Shown: piece after piece, positions 41,814 through 49,618 of the stretch | Numbering within the stretch: the first letter of the stretch is position 1 | Layout of the letters: each line of letters opens with the position of its first letter | DNA from: a virus | IMG/VR virus record: IMGVR_UViG_3300048548_000571 | Span: 1 to 60,552 of that record | Reading direction: 5' to 3' (one strand) | DNA length: 60,552 nucleotides | Program-made: the position numbers and the translations under genes | Notes under the pieces: generated by a model | Told to the model about the DNA's origin: nothing | Seen by the model: the letters and a program-made list of their open reading frames with translations, nothing else | Databases searched by the model: none

Positions 41814-44800
41814 AGTACAGAGCAATGTTCTGTAGTGCCTTGCCGAAGCGAAGACCCCTGTGTGGAGAGGGAGGAGCAGTAGTGCTCCCAGACGCTGAAT
41901 GATGTAACTCTGGTTCCTTCGGTGGTGCCTGCATGATCAAGATGGTAGACATACCTTCTCCCTCCTCATCATACTCAAGAATTTCAGGAGCAAATCTTTT
42001 AGTAGCCTCAATCAAATCCTTGTTTGTATCAGAAGCATTGTATGCGTCAAGCATTTCTGACACTGGTTGGAAGGAATACACCAGGTTCTTCATAACTTTT
42101 TCAGGACCCTCTTCACCCACAACAATTTGTTCTTGTCCTTCTAGTCCAACATCTCCGCCATCTTTATATCCATCACCTTTATAACTTAAGTGGAAGATAG
42201 CAGTGTTCGTGCCCTTGATTAGCGCATTGATGCCTTCACCTTTGCCAGGAGTATTTCTTACATCATCCAACTGCACAGGAACTTTTGGAAACCCTGGCAT
42301 GTTAATGTCAACTGCATATGGTTTAGGACCAGAGTGGTTGTGTCTGTTAGCACCATGTCTAATCAATTCAGCTATCTCTTTGTCAGTCATGTCTTTGGTG
42401 AATGGTCTTGCATCGGATGTCTCTGGTTTCATACCCATAGAGACCATCTTCTTAACGACAGGTACGGTGTCTTTAATCAGACCAGACTGACTCTTATCTT
42501 GGTTCTCGAAGTGTGCATGCGACCACCCACCAACTTGCATGGCAGTAGAACCAGTCAAACCGAAGCGCAAATCATCGGTGTTACCAAATTCTAAATCAGA
42601 AAACTCACTTGGAAGTGCAGAACCATCACCATCATAATTTCCTCTACCACCAAAGAGATTGTTAATATTATTCCAGAGACCACTTATCATTCCAAGAGGT
42701 CCACCTGTTGTCGAAGGTTCTCTCTTCAAATCCTCTTGCTCTGCAACATTCAGACCCATGCCACCCAACATTGCATCCTCTTCATTAGTATCACCTACGT
42801 TGTTAATTGCATTAGCAATAGGTTCCATCGAACCTCCAATGTTTGGACGAGCTAATGATTTTGGTACATCAAATTCTTCTGTCAATTTAGAAGCAACTTG
42901 AGTGAACATAGGAGCAACTGACTGTGCCATTGGTCCCACCTCTCCCAAAAAGTTTTTGGATGCTGCAACTAATGCACCACCAATCGGAGACAATAGTTTG
43001 CTAGTATAATCATCAGGAATAATTGCTTCAGTTCCATGAAGCACAGCAGGTCCCGCTTTAGTAAGACCACCAACTTCTTTCTGCTGAACACCATCCACCA
43101 TCTTCTGATCTTCAGCGGTGAATTCTCTGCCAGCAATAGCATTGAAAATATCATACATCAATAGTCCAGTATCAGCAGCAATAGATACTGCTTCAGCAAC
43201 CGCTGGAACAACAGCACCAACACCACTAACTGCAGCAGGAGCAGTCACTGCAGTAACTACACCAGCAGTACCACCAGCAGCAGCAAGCCATGCTCCTACA
43301 GCGTCACCCCTGTTTGCTCTATCAACAGCATCAGCAGCACTGACAGCAGATCCAGCAACAGGAACCATCCTTCCACCAAACTTTGTCGTTGCTATTGCTA
43401 TTCTTTTAGCAACAGGAGAATTTTTTACAAAAGCAAGTCCTCTTTTACCATATCGTATAGCATCATCACCAAATCTCTGACCGAATCTCATCACGCCACT
43501 AGCAGCCCTCTGGACACCTTTGATAGCATCATCACCAAATTTTGTTAGGTTAGTTTTCCCCTTGTTAAGGAGATTGCCTGCTCTCTCCTTATTTCTGGAT
43601 ATGAATCCACCAACACGCTCTTTATTTCTAGCTACAACACCACCAAGGTTTTCCTTCTGCTTGTTTAAAAAGTTGCCAGCTCTATCCTTCTGACTGTTTA
43701 AGAAGTTACCTGCTCTAGCCTTCTGTCTATTTAAAAAGTTACCTGCTCTACGTTTTAGATTGCTTGGCGCAAACTTCATCCTCAAGAGACGAAGACGTGA
43801 CCTCAACCATTTAGGTGCAAACCTTTTCCACAAGAATTTAGCAAACCTCTTTAGGTAGTTGCTTAATCCACCGCCGCCACCACCTCCTCCGCCTTTGGGA
43901 GGACCATCATCTTTCTTGGTGCCAAAGGTGCTAGCTACATCTTCCTGCCCCGTCGCCATTGCTTTGTCAACAGCAGTCTGGCGTTCATCTATTTCTGCTT
44001 TCTTTGCTGCTGTCTGTGCTTCAAATGCACCAAGAATAGCATCAAACTTATCGTTCAGTCCAGAATGTGTCGTCTCAATACTATTCAGATTGCTGATGGT
44101 TGTTGCCATCGCATCAGAAATCATCAGGTTCTGTTTCTTCAGTTCATTATCAATACTATCAAGTTGTCCTTGAATTTTCTGAAGATTTTGAACAACTGTT
44201 TTTAAAATCCTGTTGTTAGTGACATTACCAGTCGCTTCTCTCTTTTTCTTCTCTGGTTTTTGATAGTCACTACCCAGAGACTTGTTCACTGCCTCTAGCA
44301 TGCCAGGTGGCAGTAGATCTACAATGTCAGATAGATCTGGTTGCTCCTGGTCTCTTTGCTGAACAACTTCTTGTACTGCTTGCTCAACTACCTCTACTGC
44401 AGGTTCTAGGTTCTCTTTTACCTCCTCTTCTGCATCCTTTACTATCTCCTCCGCCTCATCGTCTATCTTTTCTTCTACTTCATCTGCCTTTTCTTGCTTC
44501 TCTTCTACTTTAGGCAGTTTCTTCTCTTGAATTTCAGCAACTCTTGCTTTAGTTGCTTCCTCTTCAATTTTTCTGTCAACTTGTTCCCTAAATGGTTGCT
44601 CTAAATACTGATCAACCAACCAGGTTTGGAATTCTTTTAGCGCCTCATAATAATCTGTAAACCCAAGACCACTCTCATTAAATTGTGGATACCCTCGGGT
44701 ATCTTTCTGCATGTTTGCAATGACAGTATCAGCGTCAGCATCAGACAGTTTAACTGTTGATGTATAACTACCACCACCAGGTTTTGTCTTACCTGTGAGT

Positions 44801-44919
44801 TTCCAGTGTAATTCCTTCCAAGTGTTACTAGTGTGTGCTGTTCCACCAGGACGACCCTTCCCATACCACGGTTGGTCGGGGTCCATTACATGAAATGGTG
44901 GATCGATGTTAAAATTCAC
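41809..44919 (-). CDS. Tape measure protein, 1036 aa
   Basis: The long gene directly after the tail chaperone frame, as in most tailed phages, so the likely tail-length ruler. It starts with GTG at 44919, overlapping the stop of the -1 frame (TAGTG), with GGAG about 9 nt upstream. Features: acidic/basic coiled coil (about 130-200); SIDNELKKQNLMISDAM helices; a GGGGGG linker at about 350; basic 11-residue repeats RAGNFLN(R/S/K)QK (about 388-455); then a hydrophobic stretch with likely membrane-inserting helices (about 505-600). A PAVLHGTEAIIPD motif occurs near 630. The C-terminus ends ...PSPHRGLRFGKALQNIALYS. Confidence 0.75.
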   Translation of the reverse strand: MNFNIDPPFHVMDPDQPWYGKGRPGGTAHTSNTWKELHWKLTGKTKPGGGSYTSTVKLSDADADTVIANMQKDTRGYPQFNESGLGFTDYYEALKEFQTWLVDQYLEQPFREQVDRKIEEEATKARVAEIQEKKLPKVEEKQEKADEVEEKIDDEAEEIVKDAEEEVKENLEPAVEVVEQAVQEVVQQRDQEQPDLSDIVDLLPPGMLEAVNKSLGSDYQKPEKKKREATGNVTNNRILKTVVQNLQKIQGQLDSIDNELKKQNLMISDAMATTISNLNSIETTHSGLNDKFDAILGAFEAQTAAKKAEIDERQTAVDKAMATGQEDVASTFGTKKDDGPPKGGGGGGGGGLSNYLKRFAKFLWKRFAPKWLRSRLRLLRMKFAPSNLKRRAGNFLNRQKARAGNFLNSQKDRAGNFLNKQKENLGGVVARNKERVGGFISRNKERAGNLLNKGKTNLTKFGDDAIKGVQRAASGVMRFGQRFGDDAIRYGKRGLAFVKNSPVAKRIAIATTKFGGRMVPVAGSAVSAADAVDRANRGDAVGAWLAAAGGTAGVVTAVTAPAAVSGVGAVVPAVAEAVSIAADTGLLMYDIFNAIAGREFTAEDQKMVDGVQQKEVGGLTKAGPAVLHGTEAIIPDDYTSKLLSPIGGALVAASKNFLGEVGPMAQSVAPMFTQVASKLTEEFDVPKSLARPNIGGSMEPIANAINNVGDTNEEDAMLGGMGLNVAEQEDLKREPSTTGGPLGMISGLWNNINNLFGGRGNYDGDGSALPSEFSDLEFGNTDDLRFGLTGSTAMQVGGWSHAHFENQDKSQSGLIKDTVPVVKKMVSMGMKPETSDARPFTKDMTDKEIAELIRHGANRHNHSGPKPYAVDINMPGFPKVPVQLDDVRNTPGKGEGINALIKGTNTAIFHLSYKGDGYKDGGDVGLEGQEQIVVGEEGPEKVMKNLVYSFQPVSEMLDAYNASDTNKDLIEATKRFAPEILEYDEEGEGMSTILIMQAPPKEPELHHSASGSTTAPPSPHRGLRFGKALQNIALYS

Positions 44920-45110
44920 TAGTAACTACTCCGAGATGCCTCTTGTTTTTTCTTTTCCTCGTTGATGTGATTAATCAATAGGGATGTGTATACTTCACGC
45001 TCCCAAGGCATCATGTTTTCGATCTCTGTCAAGCTATATTTATGGTACTGCATGAAAGCAAAGTTAGTCTTGTAATAGCCCTCCAAACTATTATGGAAGA
45101 CCGCTATCCG
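44919..45110 (-). CDS. -1 frameshift extension of the tail assembly chaperone
   Basis: Open frame of 63 codons in -1 relative to the gp26-family gene, running from the slippery site to a TAG that overlaps the tape measure GTG. It reads RIAVFHNSLEGYYKTNFAFM..., continues SLTEIENMMPWEREVYTSLL and ends KKKQEASRSSY. There is no ATG or GTG with a ribosome binding site in its first 18 codons; the first ATG would cut into the conserved-looking part. Made by frameshifting, it would give a gp26 fusion of about 299 residues. This is the G/GT arrangement of tail chaperones upstream of tape measures. Confidence 0.75.
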   Translation of the reverse strand, partial: RIAVFHNSLEGYYKTNFAFMQYHKYSLTEIENMMPWEREVYTSLLINHINEEKKKQEASRSSY

Positions 45111-45130
45111 AAAAAACTTTGTAATCCCTC
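45078..45130 (-). promoter_or_regulatory. Programmed -1 frameshift signal
   Basis: Minus strand, in order: SD-like GAGGGA (45125-45130), 8 nt, slippery T_TTT_TTC in the zero frame (45110-45116), 8 nt, then a stem-loop GTCTTCC (45095-45101) / GGAGGGC (45078-45084) with a 10-nt loop. The 7-bp stem includes two G-U pairs. The zero frame ends two codons past the heptamer (GGA TAG). The layout matches dnaX-type bacterial -1 signals. Confidence 0.75.
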
Positions 45131-45817
45131 AATCGTATACTCACATTCGTTACCTGTATTGGGATTAGTAACAGTAAATGTATGAGTAAGACGAGGCATT
45201 GACTCATAAAACTCTTGGATAGATTCAAACTGTTTGGTAGTCAGTGACTCAACGAACTCACGAAACTCTTTCTTGGTTGTCGTAGAAGAATCATACACCT
45301 CCTCACCATCAAACAGTTGATCGACATGATCAGCAATAAAGTTAAAGATCTCGTCAGTTTCAATACCTTTCTCTAAAAACTGCGACTGAATAAACCTATC
45401 CATACTAGGATAGTTCATGATAATACCAGTGGTATCCGTCAACATAATTTTGTTAGTGTGTCCCTCTGGTCTGAACACCTCAACATCATCGATGTTAATG
45501 TTTGCAGTTACAGGTGTGGTATTGTCATCATTACACGTAACTTTCATCTCAATCATCTCACCGACAGCAGCGGCACGGATCTTGAGAAATAGATACTCCA
45601 GATCAAAAGAAGGTAGTTGATCTACCTTAATCCTACTGATCACACATGCTTTAAGAACATTCTTGACAGCATTGATGATCTGTTTTTCATCTTCAGACTC
45701 TAATGCTACTAGTAATACTTTCTCTTCCTTTACTAGAAATGGTCTGTATTTAATAGTCTTTCCACTAGAAGGTAACTTCAGTTCATACTGTGGTACACCA
45801 AGTTTTGGTAATGCCAT
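45104..45817 (-). CDS. 26: gp26-family baseplate/tail assembly protein, 237 aa
   Basis: Matches the T4 baseplate protein gp26 family: N-terminal LPKLGVPQYELKLPSSGKTI, then YRPFLVKEEKVLLVALES (residues 25-42), LEYLFLKIRAAAVGEMIE (about 75-92), and a helical C-terminal half. T4 gp26 is listed as a baseplate hub subunit. Here the gene lies immediately before the tape measure and ends at a frameshift signal, which argues for a tail assembly chaperone. A CTAAATAAATA late motif stands about 27 bp upstream; no strong Shine-Dalgarno sequence is seen. Confidence 0.8.
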   Translation of the reverse strand: MALPKLGVPQYELKLPSSGKTIKYRPFLVKEEKVLLVALESEDEKQIINAVKNVLKACVISRIKVDQLPSFDLEYLFLKIRAAAVGEMIEMKVTCNDDNTTPVTANINIDDVEVFRPEGHTNKIMLTDTTGIIMNYPSMDRFIQSQFLEKGIETDEIFNFIADHVDQLFDGEEVYDSSTTTKKEFREFVESLTTKQFESIQEFYESMPRLTHTFTVTNPNTGNECEYTIEGLQSFFG

Positions 45818-45843
45818 GAATATTTGAGTTCAAATCGTATATT

Positions 45844-45850
45844 TATTTAG
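45844..45850 (-). promoter_or_regulatory. Late promoter motif (CTAAATA)
   Basis: Minus strand GCGCTAAATAAATATACG, 27 bp before the gp26-family ATG. It likely drives the chaperone, tape measure and hub genes late in infection. Confidence 0.6.
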
Positions 45851-45872
45851 CGCGACTTTTTGAGTCAATTTT

Positions 45873-45897
45873 TGGTGGGGAATTTTTTTCGGAATTC
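45873..45897 (-). repeat. Copy 2 of a shared 3'-flank element
   Basis: Minus strand GAATTCCGAAAAAAATTC followed by CCCACCAA, about 20 bp after the gp54-like stop. It is near-identical to the element after the spike gene at 33.6 kb, and the preceding TGACCTT-like context is similar too. In both places it separates a late gene from the next promoter. Confidence 0.6.
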
Positions 45898-45917
45898 AGG
45901 TAACCGAAAGGTCAATT

Positions 45918-46676
45918 TCAGTTCAACCCTAATGCATCACGAGCAGATTGTGCTGCCTGATCAATTGCTTTCCTGACACCAGAGTCAGATCCACCAATGT
46001 ATCCCTTCAGGTTGTTGTGTACAATAGTATGCTTGGCATAGTAGAAGTTGACAGTCACCTTTGTGATCTGCGAGGTGCCATAGGATAGAGGAACAGAATC
46101 AATAGAGTATGGATAGCAGTCCTCTAGAATATACATCATCGATGCTCTTTCATTCGGAGCACTAGGACCCTTTTCAGTCTTGGTAATCTTCAGTTGTGCC
46201 ATGTATTTGGATGGGAATTGCATCCTCACTTCACGTTCTCTTGCCAATGGGGATTCTTTCTTGAGATCTTTTAGTCTGACACCTTTCTTCTCTACAATTA
46301 CTTCCTTGCCAGAACCATTAAAGATATAGTTGGTCCAAGCATTAAAAAATTTGAGTGGAGTCATGTTAGCATCACACATCCATGTCAGTGACAAGTCACT
46401 AAAAAATCTAGCGTATGGATAGTGAACTTGATTCTCTCCCAAGTATCTGCCCTGCAACTGTCCAGTTGCTGCCTGTAAGTTTGGCAGTTGTGCCTCTTCA
46501 CACATGATGTGCAGAATTCCCTCATCTTTTTCATACTCTGGGAAGACAACAGCAAGTGCTGATTTCAAATCCGATGCTGACTCGGGGAAGGCAAAGTCTA
46601 CATCATAACCATTAGTCATAGACATGCCGCCGTAAGCAGACATCTCTACCAAAAAATTATGCAAGGATTTAGTCAT
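45918..46676 (-). CDS. gp54-like tail tube initiator / tube-fold protein, 252 aa
   Basis: Resembles tail-tube-fold proteins of T4-like phages: YPYARFFSDLSLTWMCDANM, FFNAWTNYIFNG (about 108-119), ASMMYILEDCYPYSIDSVPL and ITKVTVNFYYAKHTIV near the C-terminus. In T4, gp54 starts tail tube polymerisation on the baseplate, next to gp48. Here gp48 lies close by on the other strand, which supports gp54, though gp19-like tube proteins share the fold. The start may instead be the ATG at 46643, since the first ATG overlaps the divergent promoter. Confidence 0.6.
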   Translation of the reverse strand: MTKSLHNFLVEMSAYGGMSMTNGYDVDFAFPESASDLKSALAVVFPEYEKDEGILHIMCEEAQLPNLQAATGQLQGRYLGENQVHYPYARFFSDLSLTWMCDANMTPLKFFNAWTNYIFNGSGKEVIVEKKGVRLKDLKKESPLAREREVRMQFPSKYMAQLKITKTEKGPSAPNERASMMYILEDCYPYSIDSVPLSYGTSQITKVTVNFYYAKHTIVHNNLKGYIGGSDSGVRKAIDQAAQSARDALGLN

Positions 46677-46683
46677 CTAAATA
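46677..46683 (+). promoter_or_regulatory. Late promoter motif for the plus-strand block (CTAAATA)
   Basis: Plus strand ATCTAAATAGAT, a CTAAATA late element inside a 12-bp palindrome, 26 bp before the gp4 ATG. It sits directly against the ATG of the divergent gp54-like gene. Confidence 0.55.
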
Positions 46684-46708
46684 GATACGGAAGGTGTGCG
46701 GAAACATT

Positions 46709-47170
46709 ATGCCTTACTCTGGAAAATATAAACCAGCCTACCCACGAAAGTACAAGGGCAATCCCACTAACATTATTTATCGCAGTTTGTGGGAGCGTAA
46801 GTTCATGGACTTCTGTGATCATAATGGAAACATCATTGAGTGGGGTAGCGAGGAAGTAATTATTCCTTATCGTTGTCCTACTGATGGCAGAGTACACAGA
46901 TACTATCCAGACTTTTATATCAAAGTCAGGGGTCGTGGTAATATAATTGCAAAGTATCTGGTCGAAGTGAAACCAAAGAAACAAACACAAAAACCGAATG
47001 AGAAACCAAAACGAAAGACAGCTGCTTGGAAGAGAGAAGTTCTAACTTACCTAAAGAATCGCGCCAAATGGGAAGCGGCGGAGGACTTCTGTGAGGACAG
47101 GCAGATGAAATTTATTATCCTCACCGAAGATCACCTAGGGATAAAACAAAATGGTAAGAAAAAAGGCTAA
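46709..47170 (+). CDS. 4: gp4 head completion protein
   Basis: 153-residue homologue of T4 gp4 (also called gp50/gp65), a head completion protein with a nuclease-like fold. The start MPYSGKYKPAYPRKYKGNPT followed by NIIYRSLWERKFMDFCD is the family signature. GRVHRYYPDFYIKV and KYLVEVKPKKQ give a D...E.K pattern like PD-(D/E)XK enzymes. The ATG at 46709 is used rather than the GTG at 46694. First gene of the plus-strand block; it overlaps the next by 20 bp. Confidence 0.85.
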   Translation: MPYSGKYKPAYPRKYKGNPTNIIYRSLWERKFMDFCDHNGNIIEWGSEEVIIPYRCPTDGRVHRYYPDFYIKVRGRGNIIAKYLVEVKPKKQTQKPNEKPKRKTAAWKREVLTYLKNRAKWEAAEDFCEDRQMKFIILTEDHLGIKQNGKKKG

Positions 47171-47816
47171 AGGATTCGGAACCAATAACTATACTACTAT
47201 CTTTGAGAAAGTTAGTGATGCTACAGGTGGAGACAAGAAGTCTCTTGGTTGGTACAAGGGTAAAGTAAAACAACTAGCCGCAACATACGAGGCAACACCA
47301 ACCAAACTAATACGACAAGAGAAAAGAGATGAGCGTGACCAGGTGCAGGATGAAAATCTACTGCGCTTGAAAGTAAGAGAGGGTCACCTATACTTCTTTG
47401 AATACAAAGCAAAGTCAAAGTGGTTGCCATACTATGATAAGTTTCCACTCGTCTATGTTATCAAGCAAGACCAGGAGGGATTCTATGGTGCCAACCTTCA
47501 CTACATCAAACCAAAGAGAAGAGTAAAGATCGTACAGAAACTAGAGAAAGGTTTGATTGACATGCCCATCACATTGGTGCATAAATATCTTTATAATCAC
47601 TGCGAAAGTAAGTTCCTAGATCTTGCCATAGATGAGTGGGAGACTTCTATCTTCCTACCTGTCGAAGACTTTATCATGACTAGAGGTACAGGCAAACTAC
47701 CATACGATAGAGAACTTGTGTGGGAAGAGACTGAATCCAAGTACAATGATCGTATCAAAGCACAACGAATCATCAAAGGTTATGGTAAACAATCAGACAA
47801 GGAGATGGTGACGTAA
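47151..47816 (+). CDS. Conserved T4-like cyanophage protein, 221 aa
   Basis: A basic protein lying between gp4 and gp48. SLGWYKGKVKQLAATYEATP (about 24-43), LYFFEYKAKSKWLPYYDKFP (about 76-95) and YGANLHYIKPKRRV are conserved-looking blocks I associate with a T4-like virion or head-linked family. I cannot name its function with certainty; a DNA-end or head-tail junction role is possible from its place in the T4 2-4-53 gene order. Its TAA overlaps the gp48 ATG. Confidence 0.55.
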   Translation: MVRKKAKGFGTNNYTTIFEKVSDATGGDKKSLGWYKGKVKQLAATYEATPTKLIRQEKRDERDQVQDENLLRLKVREGHLYFFEYKAKSKWLPYYDKFPLVYVIKQDQEGFYGANLHYIKPKRRVKIVQKLEKGLIDMPITLVHKYLYNHCESKFLDLAIDEWETSIFLPVEDFIMTRGTGKLPYDRELVWEETESKYNDRIKAQRIIKGYGKQSDKEMVT

Positions 47817-48919
47817 TGCCAAACTTCCGAGAGAATGCCGAGGAGCAGGCAGCACTGAATAAGAAACACGCAAAGACAAAACAAGGGAAACTTGAACAAG
47901 CTGCAGAAGACGCAAGGCAAGCAGGACTAGGAAAGGTAACTACTATAGGACCAGGAACCGCTGGTCCCTCAATTACTACATCCAGTCCTAATATACTGCA
48001 GTATCCATCCTATTCTCCGATGACAAAGGAGACTGATTATGTTTCATTCTCTTTCTTTGATTACACACCAGCGTTCAAAGGAGTGTCGAACAATAAAGGT
48101 GACTCCACATCCGAAGCGGCATCTCTAGGTGCTAGATACAAACAGTATTCTGGATCTATCACAGACATGACCAAGGCGAAAGGATACTCACCAATCGTCA
48201 TGTACATGCCACAAGATATTCAAGGACAGTATGGTGCCAACTGGGGTGGCGCTGGGTTCGGAGCGTTCTTCTCAACCATCGCGAGTGCAATGACAAATGT
48301 TGGTTCAGATGGAGATTTTGGTGCATCTCTCAAGACTGCTGGAGAAGACTTCAAAGGATTTATGAAGATAGCAGGGTACAAGGCTGCTGTTGCAGCAATG
48401 AACAAAGGACTGGGAACTAACGTTAGTGTAACCCAATTGATGCAAGGTGTTAGTGGCACAATCATAAACCCTAACATTGAACTGATGTATGAAGCTCCAG
48501 AAATGAGAGGGTTTCAATTAAGATTCAAGATGATGGCACGATCAGAAGATGAAGGTAATACTATTCGCTCCATCTACAATACATTTAAGAGAGCAATGCT
48601 TCCTACTTTTGGTGGTAGTGTTGGCAAATCTTCAGATGGAAAAGGCGGTGGACTGATAGGAGATCTAGGAAAAGCTGGGTCACTAATGACTGTACCTAAA
48701 ATTGTACAGGTTCAGTTCATGACTGGAGCTAACATGAATACATATGTACCCCAGTACAAACCATGTGCTATCACACAGGTTGATCTCACCCACACTGCAG
48801 ATGGTTCTTGGGCTGCATACACAGGTGGCATGCCAGTTGCTGTAGAGATGGCAGTAACATTTAAAGAAACCAAACTCATCTTCGCAGACGAAATCAAAGA
48901 CGGGGAGGCTACCTTCTAA
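47816..48919 (+). CDS. 48: gp48 baseplate tail tube cap
   Basis: 367 residues, T4 gp48 family: caps the baseplate hub and primes the tail tube. Features: ETDYVSFSFFDYTPAFKG (about 73-90), SPIVMYMPQDIQGQYGANWG, and the distal GTIINPNIELMYEAPEMRGF / QLRFKMMARSEDEGNTIRSI block (about 220-260), which is strongly typical, followed by FKRAMLP. The N-terminal 40 residues are a charged helix. ATG overlaps the previous TAA, and TAA overlaps the gp53 ATG. Confidence 0.85.
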   Translation: MPNFRENAEEQAALNKKHAKTKQGKLEQAAEDARQAGLGKVTTIGPGTAGPSITTSSPNILQYPSYSPMTKETDYVSFSFFDYTPAFKGVSNNKGDSTSEAASLGARYKQYSGSITDMTKAKGYSPIVMYMPQDIQGQYGANWGGAGFGAFFSTIASAMTNVGSDGDFGASLKTAGEDFKGFMKIAGYKAAVAAMNKGLGTNVSVTQLMQGVSGTIINPNIELMYEAPEMRGFQLRFKMMARSEDEGNTIRSIYNTFKRAMLPTFGGSVGKSSDGKGGGLIGDLGKAGSLMTVPKIVQVQFMTGANMNTYVPQYKPCAITQVDLTHTADGSWAAYTGGMPVAVEMAVTFKETKLIFADEIKDGEATF

Positions 48920-49602
48920 TGCTATTCAACATGATCCCAGACATCAGATACGATGTCAAACCAGTAAAGTATCCTTTCTCGGAATCAGATTTTGTAACTG
49001 CAAAGAACTTCTTCAGAAGATACAAACTAAACGATGATGTTTTTGATTATGCATTGTACTACAATAAGTATGCAATCATAGAGGGAGAACGCCTCGACAA
49101 TGTTGCTGAAAAATTCTATGACAATCCAAACTTTGATTGGATCATTGCAATCACAAACAACCTAGTCAATCCTCTGTTTGATTGGCCAATGGATGAGTAT
49201 ACTGTGAGGAAGTATGCTGAAAAGAAATATGATGATCCTTACTCCGAGATTTTATACTACGAGACCAGGGAAGTAAAGACTGATCAGACAATGATCTCTG
49301 ATGAAAGTTATCAAAGGAAAAAAGTTGTTGCTCTAGAGGGTGGTCTAAAAGTATCGAAGAAGTTCTACGACAGTTCTTTCACATACTTTGATGGGTCTAC
49401 CAATGTAACGGTGCCAGGTAGTTCTGTATCATATGCAGTGACTGCACTAGAGCATGAGATAAAAGAGAACGAAAAGAAAAGAGAAATTTATATCCTGAAG
49501 GGTGATTTGATTCCAGGATTTATCAACGAGTTTAAGTCTAAAAACAAGTACATCAAATCTTCAGACTACATTTCAGTTAAGCTTAAAAAAACGGGGGTGT
49601 GA
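48919..49602 (+). CDS. 53: gp53 baseplate wedge protein
   Basis: 227 residues matching T4 gp53: FRRYKLNDDVFDYALYYNKY (about 33-52), IEGERLDNVAEKFYDNPNFD, WIIAITNNLVNPLFDWPMDE. Gp53 joins wedges around the hub. The C-terminal helix ends KLKKTGV, with its last codons and stop lying inside a bidirectional hairpin shared with gp32 on the other strand. Confidence 0.85.
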   Translation: MLFNMIPDIRYDVKPVKYPFSESDFVTAKNFFRRYKLNDDVFDYALYYNKYAIIEGERLDNVAEKFYDNPNFDWIIAITNNLVNPLFDWPMDEYTVRKYAEKKYDDPYSEILYYETREVKTDQTMISDESYQRKKVVALEGGLKVSKKFYDSSFTYFDGSTNVTVPGSSVSYAVTALEHEIKENEKKREIYILKGDLIPGFINEFKSKNKYIKSSDYISVKLKKTGV

Positions 49603-49612
49603 CCCCCCGTTA
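49584..49612 (-). terminator. Intrinsic terminator between convergent gp32 and gp53
   Basis: Hairpin AACGGGGG/CCCCCGTT with a short loop. On the minus strand it is followed by TTTTT and ends gp32 transcription. On the plus strand the loop contains the gp53 TGA stop, and there is no T-run. The gp32 terminator T-run is the AAA AAA codons of gp53. Confidence 0.8.
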
Positions 49613-49618
49613 ATCTTA

